DNA of 64,000 nucleotides, from NCBI GenBank assembly GCA_903923905.1, contig CAIXZH010000009.1:53945-117944 (forward strand). Direction: 5' to 3'. The position numbers and the translations under genes were made by a program. The notes under the pieces were generated by a model. It ran no database searches, was not told the DNA's origin, and was given only the letters and a program-made list of their open reading frames with translations. Below, one piece after another: positions 16,213-26,400 of the stretch. This DNA is from an uncultured Bacteroidia bacterium. Its GTDB lineage: Bacteria > Bacteroidota > Bacteroidia > Bacteroidales > Prolixibacteraceae. Position 1 is the stretch's first letter, and the number at the start of each line of letters is the position of its first letter.

Positions 16213-18387
16213 TTAATCCAACCAGCCGGGGTTCTGTGTAATTCCGGCAACCTTGTCAACTTCAGCCTGGTCAATAGGATACATTAACCATTTTGATGAT
16301 GAACAGTTTCTGTCGGCAAATTTGAAGCGGTTGTAGGTAAGGTTTGCTCCGGTTTTGGTAATCCTCATACCAGTAACAAATTTGTCGGTCTGGTCCAGAA
16401 TTTTCCAGCGTCTGACATCAAAGAAACGATGCTCTTCGAATGCCAGTTCAATCCGACGTTCGTTCCGATATTTCGTTTCAAAGGCATCTTTAGCCATACC
16501 AGCGGGAAAAGCGGGCATACCAGCCCTGGCGCGAACAGCATTAACTGCATCTCTGGCGCTTAAAGTTAAACTGCTTGATGAGATGGCAACATCTGGTCCG
16601 GCTGACTGATTTGCAGATTCAGCAAAGTTCAGATAAAGTTCAGCCAAACGGAATAATCTGACAGCTCCATCAGCACTATTACTAAGAGTTGATTTATAAT
16701 TATTGAATTTACGTTGGTAATATCCAGTCCGGGTATTAATGCGGCTAATATCAGAAATCTCTTCTGCGCCACCAACATAGGTTTCAACAATTTTACCGTC
16801 TGAAATACCTACCGGGGTTTGAGAGGATCCAGTTGCTAACAGAGTATAAACACCAGGTAAATATGCAATACTGCTACGGTAATTGCCTGAAACGCCTGAT
16901 CCATTTAAGTAGCTTTGCGAAGTTCCGTTGGTTTCATTCCATTTCCAAACGCCTACAGTTTCTGTTCCATGACTGAGTTCCCATACATAATCTCCTCCCG
17001 GCTGGGCATCAAATATGAGCGCCAGACTAGCGCCATCAGCAAAATTCACAAAAGTATTTGTTGCAATGGGGGTTCCTGAAACACTTGAGGTGTAGGTTCC
17101 ATTAAATTTATAAAGGGATAAAGTAAGGTTCCCAATCGCATTTCCCCAACTTGGACATAGCGTGCTGATTGCAGTAAAAGAATTTGTAGCTGTAAATTTC
17201 ATACCGGCAGTTATCAAAGGCTGATCCAAAAATCTGACCGCACCATTGTAATACACAGAGGCATAAAACCTTGGATCGCGACCCGCATAAGGATTAGAAG
17301 GATCATAACCAGAAGCACTGTTTACAACAGGCACTAACTTACTGGCATCAGAATATCCGGTTATTGGAGCTTCGCCGTTGGCCATTTCATAACTATCCAC
17401 CAGGTCCTGAGTAGGACAAGGTCCCGTTCTGCTCATGCTTGGATTAGTAGGCATCCCTGCATATTGCCAGATTGCCATTTGTCCGCCGCATTGATAAATA
17501 GTTTCTTTATCAACAGCCCGTTGATCGTTCGAACTGGTAATGAAATAAAGCGCATAGGGATTCTGTGCGATATTGGAAGCCGGAACAACGTCAAAGAGTT
17601 TATAACCCCCATTGGTAATACATTGGGATAATGCTTCCGCGTTAATTGCTGTTGCCATTGCCCAGGTATAGGTGCCGTCAGTCCAAAGGGGGCTAGCAGC
17701 ATAGGTAACAGCCTGTGATTTAATCGCATAAGCTACAGCTCGGGACATATATCCGAACTGATTGTCATAGATGTTCCATGAAAAACCATCCTGAGTAGCG
17801 GGATAAGTTAAAGCCAGGTCGCAATCAGCCAGGATAAATTTAACTACTTCAGCAAAAGAAGCTCTCTTATCTTTTGAAAAATCATGATTAATGGCAAGAG
17901 GTTTATCAAAAATTGGAACACCACCATAACGTTTTATCAGTTGTAAATAATAGAGTGCACGTAAAGTAAGGGCCTGGGCTGTCCATTGCCCTTTTTCAGC
18001 ATCCGTAGCATAAACAGTTGCTGTTTTGATACTTTCAAGAAACACATTACACTTGCGGATCCCTGTATAAAGGCTTCCCCAGGGACTCCCATCAGCTGAA
18101 TAAGTAGGATAAGATAACGTAGTGATACTTCCTCCATACCAGTTAATATATCTTGAACCCGGTGTAACATCATCTGCATCCTGCGCTTCGTCACTGAAGG
18201 AAGCCCTGTCCATATAAGGGGCTGGACAGAAGCCGTAACAAGAATTGAGATAACCCCGGGTCCTGTTATAATCATTAAAGACCTGATCCATAGATATCCG
18301 TCCGTCAGTTAGCAGATCCAGCTTATCGTTACACGAGAACAAGAGGAACGTCGCAAATAGGACTGTAAATATTTTATATTTTTTCAT
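16213..18387 (-). CDS. susD: SusD-like outer-membrane lipoprotein with inserted module
   Basis: 724-residue SusD-family lipoprotein that should form the lid of the adjacent SusC1 transporter and bind glycan at the surface. Lipobox FSCN at about residue 18; a TPR-rich SusD core with TLRALYYLQLIKRYGGVPIF near 141-160, DETYQC-like KETIYQCGG near 295 and RDPRFYASVYYNG at 370-381; the C-terminal SusD part has RNERRIELAFEEHRFFDVRRW. It is about 100 residues longer than the neighbouring SusD because residues about 391-530 are the module shared with two other PUL proteins. That module replaces roughly two dozen residues of the equivalent SusD2 loop; after it, KIVETYVGG and TRTGYYQRKF realign with SusD2. 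It lies 39 bp after susC1. Confidence 0.92.
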   Translation of the reverse strand: MKKYKIFTVLFATFLLFSCNDKLDLLTDGRISMDQVFNDYNRTRGYLNSCYGFCPAPYMDRASFSDEAQDADDVTPGSRYINWYGGSITTLSYPTYSADGSPWGSLYTGIRKCNVFLESIKTATVYATDAEKGQWTAQALTLRALYYLQLIKRYGGVPIFDKPLAINHDFSKDKRASFAEVVKFILADCDLALTYPATQDGFSWNIYDNQFGYMSRAVAYAIKSQAVTYAASPLWTDGTYTWAMATAINAEALSQCITNGGYKLFDVVPASNIAQNPYALYFITSSNDQRAVDKETIYQCGGQMAIWQYAGMPTNPSMSRTGPCPTQDLVDSYEMANGEAPITGYSDASKLVPVVNSASGYDPSNPYAGRDPRFYASVYYNGAVRFLDQPLITAGMKFTATNSFTAISTLCPSWGNAIGNLTLSLYKFNGTYTSSVSGTPIATNTFVNFADGASLALIFDAQPGGDYVWELSHGTETVGVWKWNETNGTSQSYLNGSGVSGNYRSSIAYLPGVYTLLATGSSQTPVGISDGKIVETYVGGAEEISDISRINTRTGYYQRKFNNYKSTLSNSADGAVRLFRLAELYLNFAESANQSAGPDVAISSSSLTLSARDAVNAVRARAGMPAFPAGMAKDAFETKYRNERRIELAFEEHRFFDVRRWKILDQTDKFVTGMRITKTGANLTYNRFKFADRNCSSSKWLMYPIDQAEVDKVAGITQNPGWLD
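16798..17217 (-). other. inserted module, copy B (in SusD1)
   Basis: Residues about 391-530 of SusD1, directly after the conserved DPRFYASVYYNG stretch. Features: MKFTAT-x-x-F, CPSWGNAIGN, LTLSLY, GTPIAT-x-TF-V-N-F, GGDYVWELSHGTE, VGVWKW, VSGNYRSSIAY. It is closest to copy A (28 of 41 core residues identical). The DNA of copies A and B is only moderately alike, so this is not a recent duplication. Confidence 0.88.
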
Positions 18388-18426
18388 ACTAAATAATTTT
18401 TCTGATTTATGTATTTACCCGACCGA

Positions 18427-21400
18427 TTAGAAAGAGACATTTACACCTAAATTGTATACCCGGTAAACAGGAAATGTAGTATAGCTACCCTCCGGTCCAA
18501 AGTCTTTTGACTTCATTTTATCCCACGTAATCAGGTTCTGTCCGCTTAGTAAAACTCTCACTCTCGCTACCGAAATAGATTTTGCTATTGAAGCGGGAAG
18601 TGTATAGGCCAACTGCAGATTCTTCAGACGTAAATATGACCTGTCATAATTGTAATAATTACTCGACTGCTGATTTACGGTTTGGGCCAATGAAAGTGCA
18701 GGTGCAGTAATCCTTGCGCCGGTGCTGTATCTTTCCGGGGTCCATGCATTTTTGTGCAAGGATCCAAAGACACCGTCGTAATCAGTTTCATAAACACCCT
18801 GTCCAGAATAAATCGTAGAATATTTTCCCACACCCTGGAAAATTAAACTTAAATCAAACGACTTATAGGTTGCGCTACCTCTTAAAGCATAGGTTACTAA
18901 AGGCAAGGCACCATATCCAATCGGAGCTTTATCCCGTTCATCAATCTTTCCATCTTTGTTCAGATCCTGATATTTAAGGTCTCCAAGTCTCGGGGTGCCA
19001 AAACCATACACCAAAGTATTGGAATTCAATTCTGCCTGCGTATTAAAGAAGCCGTTCCCTTTACTGTAATCTACCAAATAGCCAAACTCCTGACCATAAG
19101 AATAACCTTCCTGCACTTTTCTATAGGTATAATCTGCAGACTTTACAGGTTCATTTACCTTAATAAGGGTATTTTTGGCATAGCTAAATGCACCTCCAAC
19201 GCTGATTGTGAGATTGTGATTGATCATTTTGTTGTAATCAGCAGTAATCTCATAACCTTTATTTTTGAAAATGCCGACATTGCTTTGAGGATAATTGGCT
19301 AACGGAACACCCTGGTAGAGCGGGACGGTTGATACGGCACTGACAATCATATTATCCATCTGTTCCTTGAAAACGTCCACTGTGACAGAGAGCGCATTGA
19401 AAAACCCCATGTCCAAGCCTAAGTTTTGTTTTGTAGATACCTCAGCCTGTATGTTAGGATTACCAACCTGATTTTCATTGACGGTGTACTGCAGATATCC
19501 GATATTGCCTCCACTTGTAACCGTGATGTTGTCAAGATAAGCAAAACGGGCAAGTCCACTTTGGTCGTTAGCTGTCTTACCGTATGAACCCCTTATTTTC
19601 AAATTACTCAACCATTTCAGGTCAGCCATAAAAGCCTCGTCTGAAGCCACCCATGCAACTGAAGCTGAAGGTGTTGTAGTATACCGACTGCTACGTGCGT
19701 ACTGTTCAGAGCCTGAGTAACCAACGTCAAATTTAACCAAATACTTACCATCGTAACCATAAGTACCTTCTGCCCCTGAACTTATCCTGTTATAAGGAAG
19801 CAATCCTGGGATGGAATTATCTGCTTTGGTGAGATTTTGGTAGAAAAAATAGGCCATCCCGCCAATCTGATGTTTATCGAAGTTGCGTTTATAGTTTAGC
19901 GCTGCATTATAGGTGAGATTGTAGTAGAATGAAGAGGATTTACCATAGGCTAACGGCGTATTATTATCTGATCCTTTCTTAGTGAATACAAGTGTATCCG
20001 GATTGCTTGATCGTAACCAGCGCTCATAGTTTTGAGTTGTACTTAAACTTCCCACCGAGTTGGTTTGATAAGCAAATATGCCGGTCAGATTCAATCCTTT
20101 GGTAAGAAAGCTCATATCCAGATCAAGCCCAAACTGTGAGGTAATATTGGTTACGGTACTCCTGACATATCCTGAACGGTTAAGCATCCCATAAGTAGGG
20201 TTTGCCACACGTTCTGTAGTGATCACCTGACCCGGAGTAACTACAGCTCCGGTTTTTGGATCAAGAATATCCGGTGTTTTAGGTCCGTACATTGTTGGCG
20301 GAATCTGGAACAGGCTGGCATAAATATTCGCATTACTTGAACCGGCAGTCCTTTCTCTTTTGATGTTACCACTTAACCGGATGTAAGCTTTAAGGTATTT
20401 ATTCAGGTTCACATCAACATTTGAACGATAATTTATCCAGGTATTGTTTGCGTCAGGGTTATATTTGGTCTGATCTGTAATAAATTGTCCTCCCTGATGC
20501 ATAAAATTGATATTTGAATAATAACGTACCTTGTCGTTTCCTCCGGTTACATTAATACCAACCCGTTGCATTGTGGCAAAACTCTTCATGTATTTGTCGT
20601 ACCAGTTATTATTGGGATACATAGCATCATTGCCGGCGCGGTATTTTGCTATTTGATCAGCACTGAACAGATAGTTCTGGCCATGTCCATCATTGTATGC
20701 CGCCTGATTTCTCATTTCGGCATAATCACCAGAATTATAAAATGTTGGCTGAGTAGTTACCTGTTGCATTGATTGATCCAGACTAGCTGTAATCTGAGCT
20801 TCGCCTTTTTTACCCCGTTTGGTCGTAATAACCATCAAGCCATTTGCCCCCTGAATTCCGTATAGGGCCTCTGTGGAGGCATCTTTAAGAATTGTAACAG
20901 ATTCAATTTCATTGGAACTGATATAGTCAAGGGTCTGGTTGCTATTATAAGAAACAATAATTCCATCGATCATCACAAGTGGTCCATTACCCCTTGCCCC
21001 TGAAAGACCACGTATATACAAATTGGTATTTGCCCTGGATAATTCAGAAGAGGTCTCCTGGGTGGTTAATCCTGCAAGACGACCGGCAAAAGCCATGGTC
21101 AGGTTTGCAACGGGCGATTTTTCAAGCTCCAAACCACTTACTGTTGCGACAGATCCCGAAATATCGTTCCTAAGTTGGGAGGTATAACCGAGCTGAATGA
21201 CTTCACCCTTTTTATGAGCATCCCAAATCAGCTGAACATCCATCCGTTCCTTTTCCCCTGCGGCAACCTTTTTTGTGATATAACCAAAGTCGGAGAAAAC
21301 CAGCTTCGTGATATCAGAATTAATGATGGAGTATTCACCCTTTAAATTGGTAGTTGTTCCGGTTTTTCCACTTTCATCATTAATCATTACTCCGGCTAGT

Positions 21401-21546
21401 GGTTTTCCGAACTCATCAGTAACAATCCCATTGAAAGAAGCTGCCAGTTTCTGAGCGCTAACTGTTGTCCCGAGGGAGAACATGAGCATAAACGCCAGCA
21501 GCAATGTTCTTTTTATCGTTAATTTATGTATCATATGATTTATCAT
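18427..21546 (-). CDS. susC: SusC-like TonB-dependent transporter 1
   Basis: 1039-residue outer-membrane transporter importing oligosaccharides with SusD1, powered by TonB. Order: signal peptide (ends near VSAQ, residue 32); CarboxypepD_reg-like domain about 37-105 (FNGIVTDEFGKPLAGVMIND); plug domain with PLVMIDGIIV and IESVTILKDASTEALYGIQG; a 22-strand barrel; ending GVNVSF with a terminal aromatic. The segment before the plug reads GEVIQLGYTSQ rather than the usual VVVVGYGTQ of SusC proteins, including the neighbour SusC2. An ATG at 21534 would give a tighter signal peptide. It follows susD2 by 27 bp. Confidence 0.93.
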   Translation of the reverse strand: MINHMIHKLTIKRTLLLAFMLMFSLGTTVSAQKLAASFNGIVTDEFGKPLAGVMINDESGKTGTTTNLKGEYSIINSDITKLVFSDFGYITKKVAAGEKERMDVQLIWDAHKKGEVIQLGYTSQLRNDISGSVATVSGLELEKSPVANLTMAFAGRLAGLTTQETSSELSRANTNLYIRGLSGARGNGPLVMIDGIIVSYNSNQTLDYISSNEIESVTILKDASTEALYGIQGANGLMVITTKRGKKGEAQITASLDQSMQQVTTQPTFYNSGDYAEMRNQAAYNDGHGQNYLFSADQIAKYRAGNDAMYPNNNWYDKYMKSFATMQRVGINVTGGNDKVRYYSNINFMHQGGQFITDQTKYNPDANNTWINYRSNVDVNLNKYLKAYIRLSGNIKRERTAGSSNANIYASLFQIPPTMYGPKTPDILDPKTGAVVTPGQVITTERVANPTYGMLNRSGYVRSTVTNITSQFGLDLDMSFLTKGLNLTGIFAYQTNSVGSLSTTQNYERWLRSSNPDTLVFTKKGSDNNTPLAYGKSSSFYYNLTYNAALNYKRNFDKHQIGGMAYFFYQNLTKADNSIPGLLPYNRISSGAEGTYGYDGKYLVKFDVGYSGSEQYARSSRYTTTPSASVAWVASDEAFMADLKWLSNLKIRGSYGKTANDQSGLARFAYLDNITVTSGGNIGYLQYTVNENQVGNPNIQAEVSTKQNLGLDMGFFNALSVTVDVFKEQMDNMIVSAVSTVPLYQGVPLANYPQSNVGIFKNKGYEITADYNKMINHNLTISVGGAFSYAKNTLIKVNEPVKSADYTYRKVQEGYSYGQEFGYLVDYSKGNGFFNTQAELNSNTLVYGFGTPRLGDLKYQDLNKDGKIDERDKAPIGYGALPLVTYALRGSATYKSFDLSLIFQGVGKYSTIYSGQGVYETDYDGVFGSLHKNAWTPERYSTGARITAPALSLAQTVNQQSSNYYNYDRSYLRLKNLQLAYTLPASIAKSISVARVRVLLSGQNLITWDKMKSKDFGPEGSYTTFPVYRVYNLGVNVSF

Positions 21547-21573
21547 TTTAAGGCCTTTAAATAACTATAATTG

Positions 21574-23472
21574 CTACCAACCCGTATTTTGCCAATCTAC
21601 CCCTGTACTGGCTTTTAAGGCATTTGCCTCATTCAGCGGAATAGGTAACCAGAGCCACTTATTGGTGTAATTCAAACGCTCATTGGCACGAACTGTACGA
21701 CGGGCATAGGAATAAGTACCATCAGAATTTCTCGTAATTGCCATTGCTGTAACCCAACGGTCTGTCTTGGAAAGATCCCCTGTAGGCAGTGACCAGCGGC
21801 GAATATCAAAATAGCGATTTTCTTCCAACGCAAGTTCGACTCTGCGTTCATTCTTGATCCGTAAGATTAAATCGTCTTTTGATAATGATGACGGTAAATT
21901 GGGCATCCCCGCCCTTGTTCTAATCTCATTTACAGCTTTTGTAGCTTCATCCAATACTCCAGCCTCAGCTGCAGCTTCTGCAAAATTGAGAATCACCTCA
22001 CCCAAACGGAAAAGTTTGGTATTGGCTCCACCGACTGGATTATCATTTCCAGCATTAGGATGCAAAAATTTCCTTTCAAAATAGCCGGTACGAGTTGCCT
22101 TTCTGGTGGTTGCATGGATACCTGTTTGCGGCTCATCAATATAAGTAGAAATAATTCTGGTCCTGTTGCCTGCTGCTGCCGGGTAATTCTCGAAAGATTG
22201 CGGAACCTCCGGGAAACTCCAGGAACATTTTCTTTTTGAACCATTATAATATATGGAAGCATAGAAACGGGGATCTCTGTTTGCATAAGGGTTAGTAGCA
22301 GAATATAATGTATTTGCGGCATTGTAATTAGGTTGCAGGTGTTGATCGTCCAGGTAAGGTGTCGCCAAATCGAGAATTGGCTGTCCATCCGTCGTTTCAT
22401 AGGAATCAACCAACTCTTGCGATGGACAAGTCCCTGATTTGTAACCATCCTGTGCACCAATCCCATCGATATCCCATATATTTCCCTGGCCATCACGGCT
22501 CTGATAAATCGTTTCCTTATCTACAGGAGTGGATGAATACGCCATGTTATTGCAAAAATATTCATTATAGAGTGCAGCCTGGGTATTCTTTTCAGTTCCG
22601 ATAAAAGCCACATCTGAAAGAAAAGTCTGTGGAAAATTCACGTTATTATAAAGCTCAAAACCATTTGCCTTCAGATTTGCCAGAGAGGCTTTGTTAACCG
22701 AATAAGCCTCCTGCCAATAATCTTGCCCTCCATTGTAGAGCGGACTGGCAGCAAATAGAATCATTTTCGCTTTAATAGCCTCAGCCATTGCTTTATTGAC
22801 ACGTCCTGCTTCACTTGCAGTGGTTATCCTCCAGGGTAATTCAGCAGTAGCCAAAGCCACGTCACAATCCGACATGATAAATTTGGCCACATTATAATAA
22901 CTCTCCTTTGTTAATTTGGAGAAGTCATCAGAATAGTTGAAAGGTGCTTTTTCGATTGCCAGTGAAGGTCCAAACCATTTTAATAGTTCGGAATAATAAT
23001 ATGCCCTGAGCAGGTATGCTTCAGCTTTCCAGCGTTTTCTGTCAGTTTCGCTCAATACTGTAGCATTGTCAATCCGACTAATAAATATAGCACAATTGCG
23101 GATTGAATTCCAGTATCTGGCGTAATAATCTCCATTTCCCATATCAGAACTGATATTGGTCAAAGGGTGATTGTTTGCCGAAGCATCACCATTATAGCAA
23201 CGTCCCGACACAAGCGATGGTTCAGCCTCAGCATCAGTATCCCAGGCATCATCACTGGCATCAACTGGACCTCTCATCCAAAAATAATACCTTGTCCCTT
23301 TCGCAGGCATATTCGAATAACAACTATTAAGAAATGCCCCCACCTTATCGTTATCGGCAAAAACCTGGTCCATCGTCAATTTACCGTCAGGCGCCATATC
23401 CAACGCCTTTTTGCATGAACCTAAGGTTATTATCAATAATGTAAGTGTTAAAACGATATATTTAATTTTCAT
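21574..23472 (-). CDS. susD: SusD-like outer-membrane lipoprotein 2
   Basis: 632-residue SusD-family glycan-binding lipoprotein paired with SusC2. Lipobox LGSC at about residue 19; then KKALDMAPDGKLTMDQVF, the typical SusD start; TPR core with AYLLRAYYYSELLKWFGP; NPYANRDPRFYASIYYNGS; and C-terminal RNERRVELALEENRYFDIRRW with the final WLWLPIPLNEANAL. Of ordinary length, it serves as an internal control showing where SusD1 carries extra sequence. It lies 19 bp downstream of susC2 and 27 bp upstream of susC1, so both SusCD pairs are probably on one transcript. Confidence 0.94.
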   Translation of the reverse strand: MKIKYIVLTLTLLIITLGSCKKALDMAPDGKLTMDQVFADNDKVGAFLNSCYSNMPAKGTRYYFWMRGPVDASDDAWDTDAEAEPSLVSGRCYNGDASANNHPLTNISSDMGNGDYYARYWNSIRNCAIFISRIDNATVLSETDRKRWKAEAYLLRAYYYSELLKWFGPSLAIEKAPFNYSDDFSKLTKESYYNVAKFIMSDCDVALATAELPWRITTASEAGRVNKAMAEAIKAKMILFAASPLYNGGQDYWQEAYSVNKASLANLKANGFELYNNVNFPQTFLSDVAFIGTEKNTQAALYNEYFCNNMAYSSTPVDKETIYQSRDGQGNIWDIDGIGAQDGYKSGTCPSQELVDSYETTDGQPILDLATPYLDDQHLQPNYNAANTLYSATNPYANRDPRFYASIYYNGSKRKCSWSFPEVPQSFENYPAAAGNRTRIISTYIDEPQTGIHATTRKATRTGYFERKFLHPNAGNDNPVGGANTKLFRLGEVILNFAEAAAEAGVLDEATKAVNEIRTRAGMPNLPSSLSKDDLILRIKNERRVELALEENRYFDIRRWSLPTGDLSKTDRWVTAMAITRNSDGTYSYARRTVRANERLNYTNKWLWLPIPLNEANALKASTGVDWQNTGW

Positions 23473-23491
23473 ATTTTCTATAATTTGAAGA

Positions 23492-26400
23492 TTAGAAAGT
23501 AATGTTCACTCCAATGTTTTTCATCTTTGTCTGCTGGTAGGTAAGTGATCCCGAAGTTTCCGGATCAAGATGAGCCATTCTCAGATTAGACCATGTAAAT
23601 AAGTTATCTCCACTTATAAAAAGTCGCATCTTGTGAATGCCCAACATCCTAAGAGCTCTTTCAGGAAGCGTATAAGCCAGCTCAAGATTCTTCAATCTGA
23701 CAAATGAGCGATCCATTATGAAGAAGCTGTTGGCCCTGTGATTTGAATTACTTACTGTACTCAGAGCAGGATAGGTAATTTTTTCTCCTGCAGCATACCG
23801 TGCTGCTGTCCAGGCCGTTCTGGTATATCCGAAGTAAGTACCCAATTTGGTATTTTCGTAAACACCCTGGTTCGCATAATTACTTGAGTAATGAGAAACA
23901 CCCTGGAAAAAAGGGGTTAATTCAAAAGCTTTGTAATGCAGGCTGACAGTGAGACCAAAGTTTATTTCCGGGATATTGGAATAACCGATTGGTACAACAT
24001 CTTTATCGTCTATAACGCCATCACCATTCTGGTCAAGGTACTTAAAATCTCCTACACGAGGTGAACCAGATGCATATTTTGTCTTAGTCAGATAAGTTGC
24101 CAATTCTTCAGCCGAATTAAAATAGCCGTTGCCATTCCTGTAGTCAATCGCATAACCAGTTGCCTGTCCAAGTCTGTAACCGGTTGATCCATACCTCATC
24201 ATATAGGAAGCATCGCGGATCTGTTCATCAAGAAACTTCACCTTATTACGGTTAAACCCATAATTGCCCATAACCATCAGTGAAAAATCTTTAGTAAATT
24301 TCTTATTATAGTTAATTTCAGCTTCAAACCCATGGTTGTCAACCATCCCCATATTTACTTTTGGAAGATTACCAAGAGGAACTCCCTGGAAGGTAGGCAC
24401 AGTGCCACGCGAGATCAGGATACTGCTCCGGTTTTCGAAGAAATAGTCGAAAGTGAAGGTGAAATCTTTAATCAACTGTATATCAATGCCATAATTTTGC
24501 TTTTTTGCGATTTCCCAGGAGACGCTGGTATTTCCCAAAAGCCCCTGGTTAATACCCTGGCCCAAACCTAAACTAGTGAGCGGACCGCTTCCCACTTGAA
24601 TATCGCTTTGATAAAGGAAACGTGACGATCCCATTTGATCGTTTCCTACCTTACCATAAGAAGCCCTAAGTTTAAGATTAGTCACTATTTTATTCTCTTT
24701 AAGGAAATCTTCGTTGCTTGCAACCCAACCCAGGGATACAGCAGGGAAAAATCCGTACCTGTTTTTGGGAGCAAACTGCTCTGAACCATTGTATCCCATA
24801 TTTACTTCACCGAGATAACGGTTGTCATAATTATAGGTGAAACGGCTTGATAGACCGATCACATTATGAGGGATCTCTCCGACAGTGGTTTCCCAATAGT
24901 CACGTTGTCCTAAAATCATTCCGGTAACGTTATGTTTCCCGCCAAAAGTTCGGATGTAATTGACCGATCCCTGCATATTGATATTATAGCGTGAATCTAC
25001 TCCCTTGGCGATTGCCAGCAATGTTTCATTTGCCCGGCTAACTGCATAGGTCAATTGGTCAGTTGTGGTATTAACATTGGCAGAATATTGACGTTCGTTT
25101 TTATATCCGTCTTCCGCTGAAGTCGACTTCGAATCAAAGGAGATCATTCCCTTTGCACTTAACCCTTTTGTAACGAGATTTCCCAAATCCCAATTCACCC
25201 CAAAGGATGAATTAAGGTTAGACCTTACCTCCTTGCGATAACCATACCTGTTCATGATCTCAAACGCAGTTCTGTCCAGATAGGTCGGATACACAATTTG
25301 CCCGGGAGCTACTCCAAAACCGGCTAATGTTGTAGGACCAGGTGTGATTGGAAGAATCGTTTGCGCCTGATAGATTAAATCGGACATCATCCATCCGGTA
25401 TCGCCACCATAAAGTGTTGCCGATGGCATGTTCACTTGTTCGATGTAGCTGCCAATGTTTAAAAATGCTTTTACTGACCTGGAAACTTTATAATCCAAAT
25501 TGGCCCTGAAGTTATAGCGGTCCATCCATGAGGAAGGATCATATCCCAACACCGATTTTGATTCAGTCTTTAAGTTTCCACCCTGATGAAAATAAGCAGC
25601 ATTTATAAAATAAGTGAGTTTGTCGGTACCACCACTTGCATTGATGTTAACACGGGTAGATGGAGCATATTTGGAGAATGTTTCCCGATAATAATCATGA
25701 TCAGGGTACATGTAATTTAAAACATTGGCTTTATTTGCATAATCCGGATCGCTCTTATTAAGACCTGCAAGCGGATTGGCATATTTATCCATTACCGACT
25801 GAGAAAAGGGAAGCGGGGAAATATTGTCATTTGCAGATGCTTCATTCCGCAGTTTCATATAGTCTACTGAATGAAGACGTTCAGGTTCGCGAGTCAATGA
25901 GGTGAAACTCTGCAAAGAATTAATCGTTAACACTGCTTTTCCTTCAACTCCACGTCTGGTAGTAATAAGGATAACACCGTTGGCACCACGTACCCCAAAT
26001 ACAGCAGTTGCAGAAGCATCTTTTAATACGGTCACAGATTCTACTTCATTGGCATCTATTGTACGTATATTATCCCTGGGAACTCCGTCTATCAGAACTA
26101 ACGGAGCTGTACCATTTGTTGTTGCGGCACCACGCAAATACATTGTTGCATCATCACGGCCAGGCTGACCGCCCGCTGACTGAATTGCGGTCAAACCAGG
26201 CAATCTGCCTTCCAGCGCAATTGCCAAACTTCCCGCATTACTCTGTATTAATTGGGCCATTGGAATGGAAGCCACCGCACCGGTAACGGATACTTTCTTC
26301 TGCGTTCCATAAGCTACTACGACGACTTGTTCCAGATCAACTACAGACTCTAGCAACTTAACATTAATAACACTCTTTCCGGCTACCGGAAATTCCTGAG

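Noticed and set aside
9589..17217. Idea that the shared module was recently copied as a mobile DNA cassette
   Set aside because: DNA of the copies is only moderately similar, no flanking direct or inverted repeats were seen, and copy C is strongly diverged at protein level; old domain shuffling fits better.
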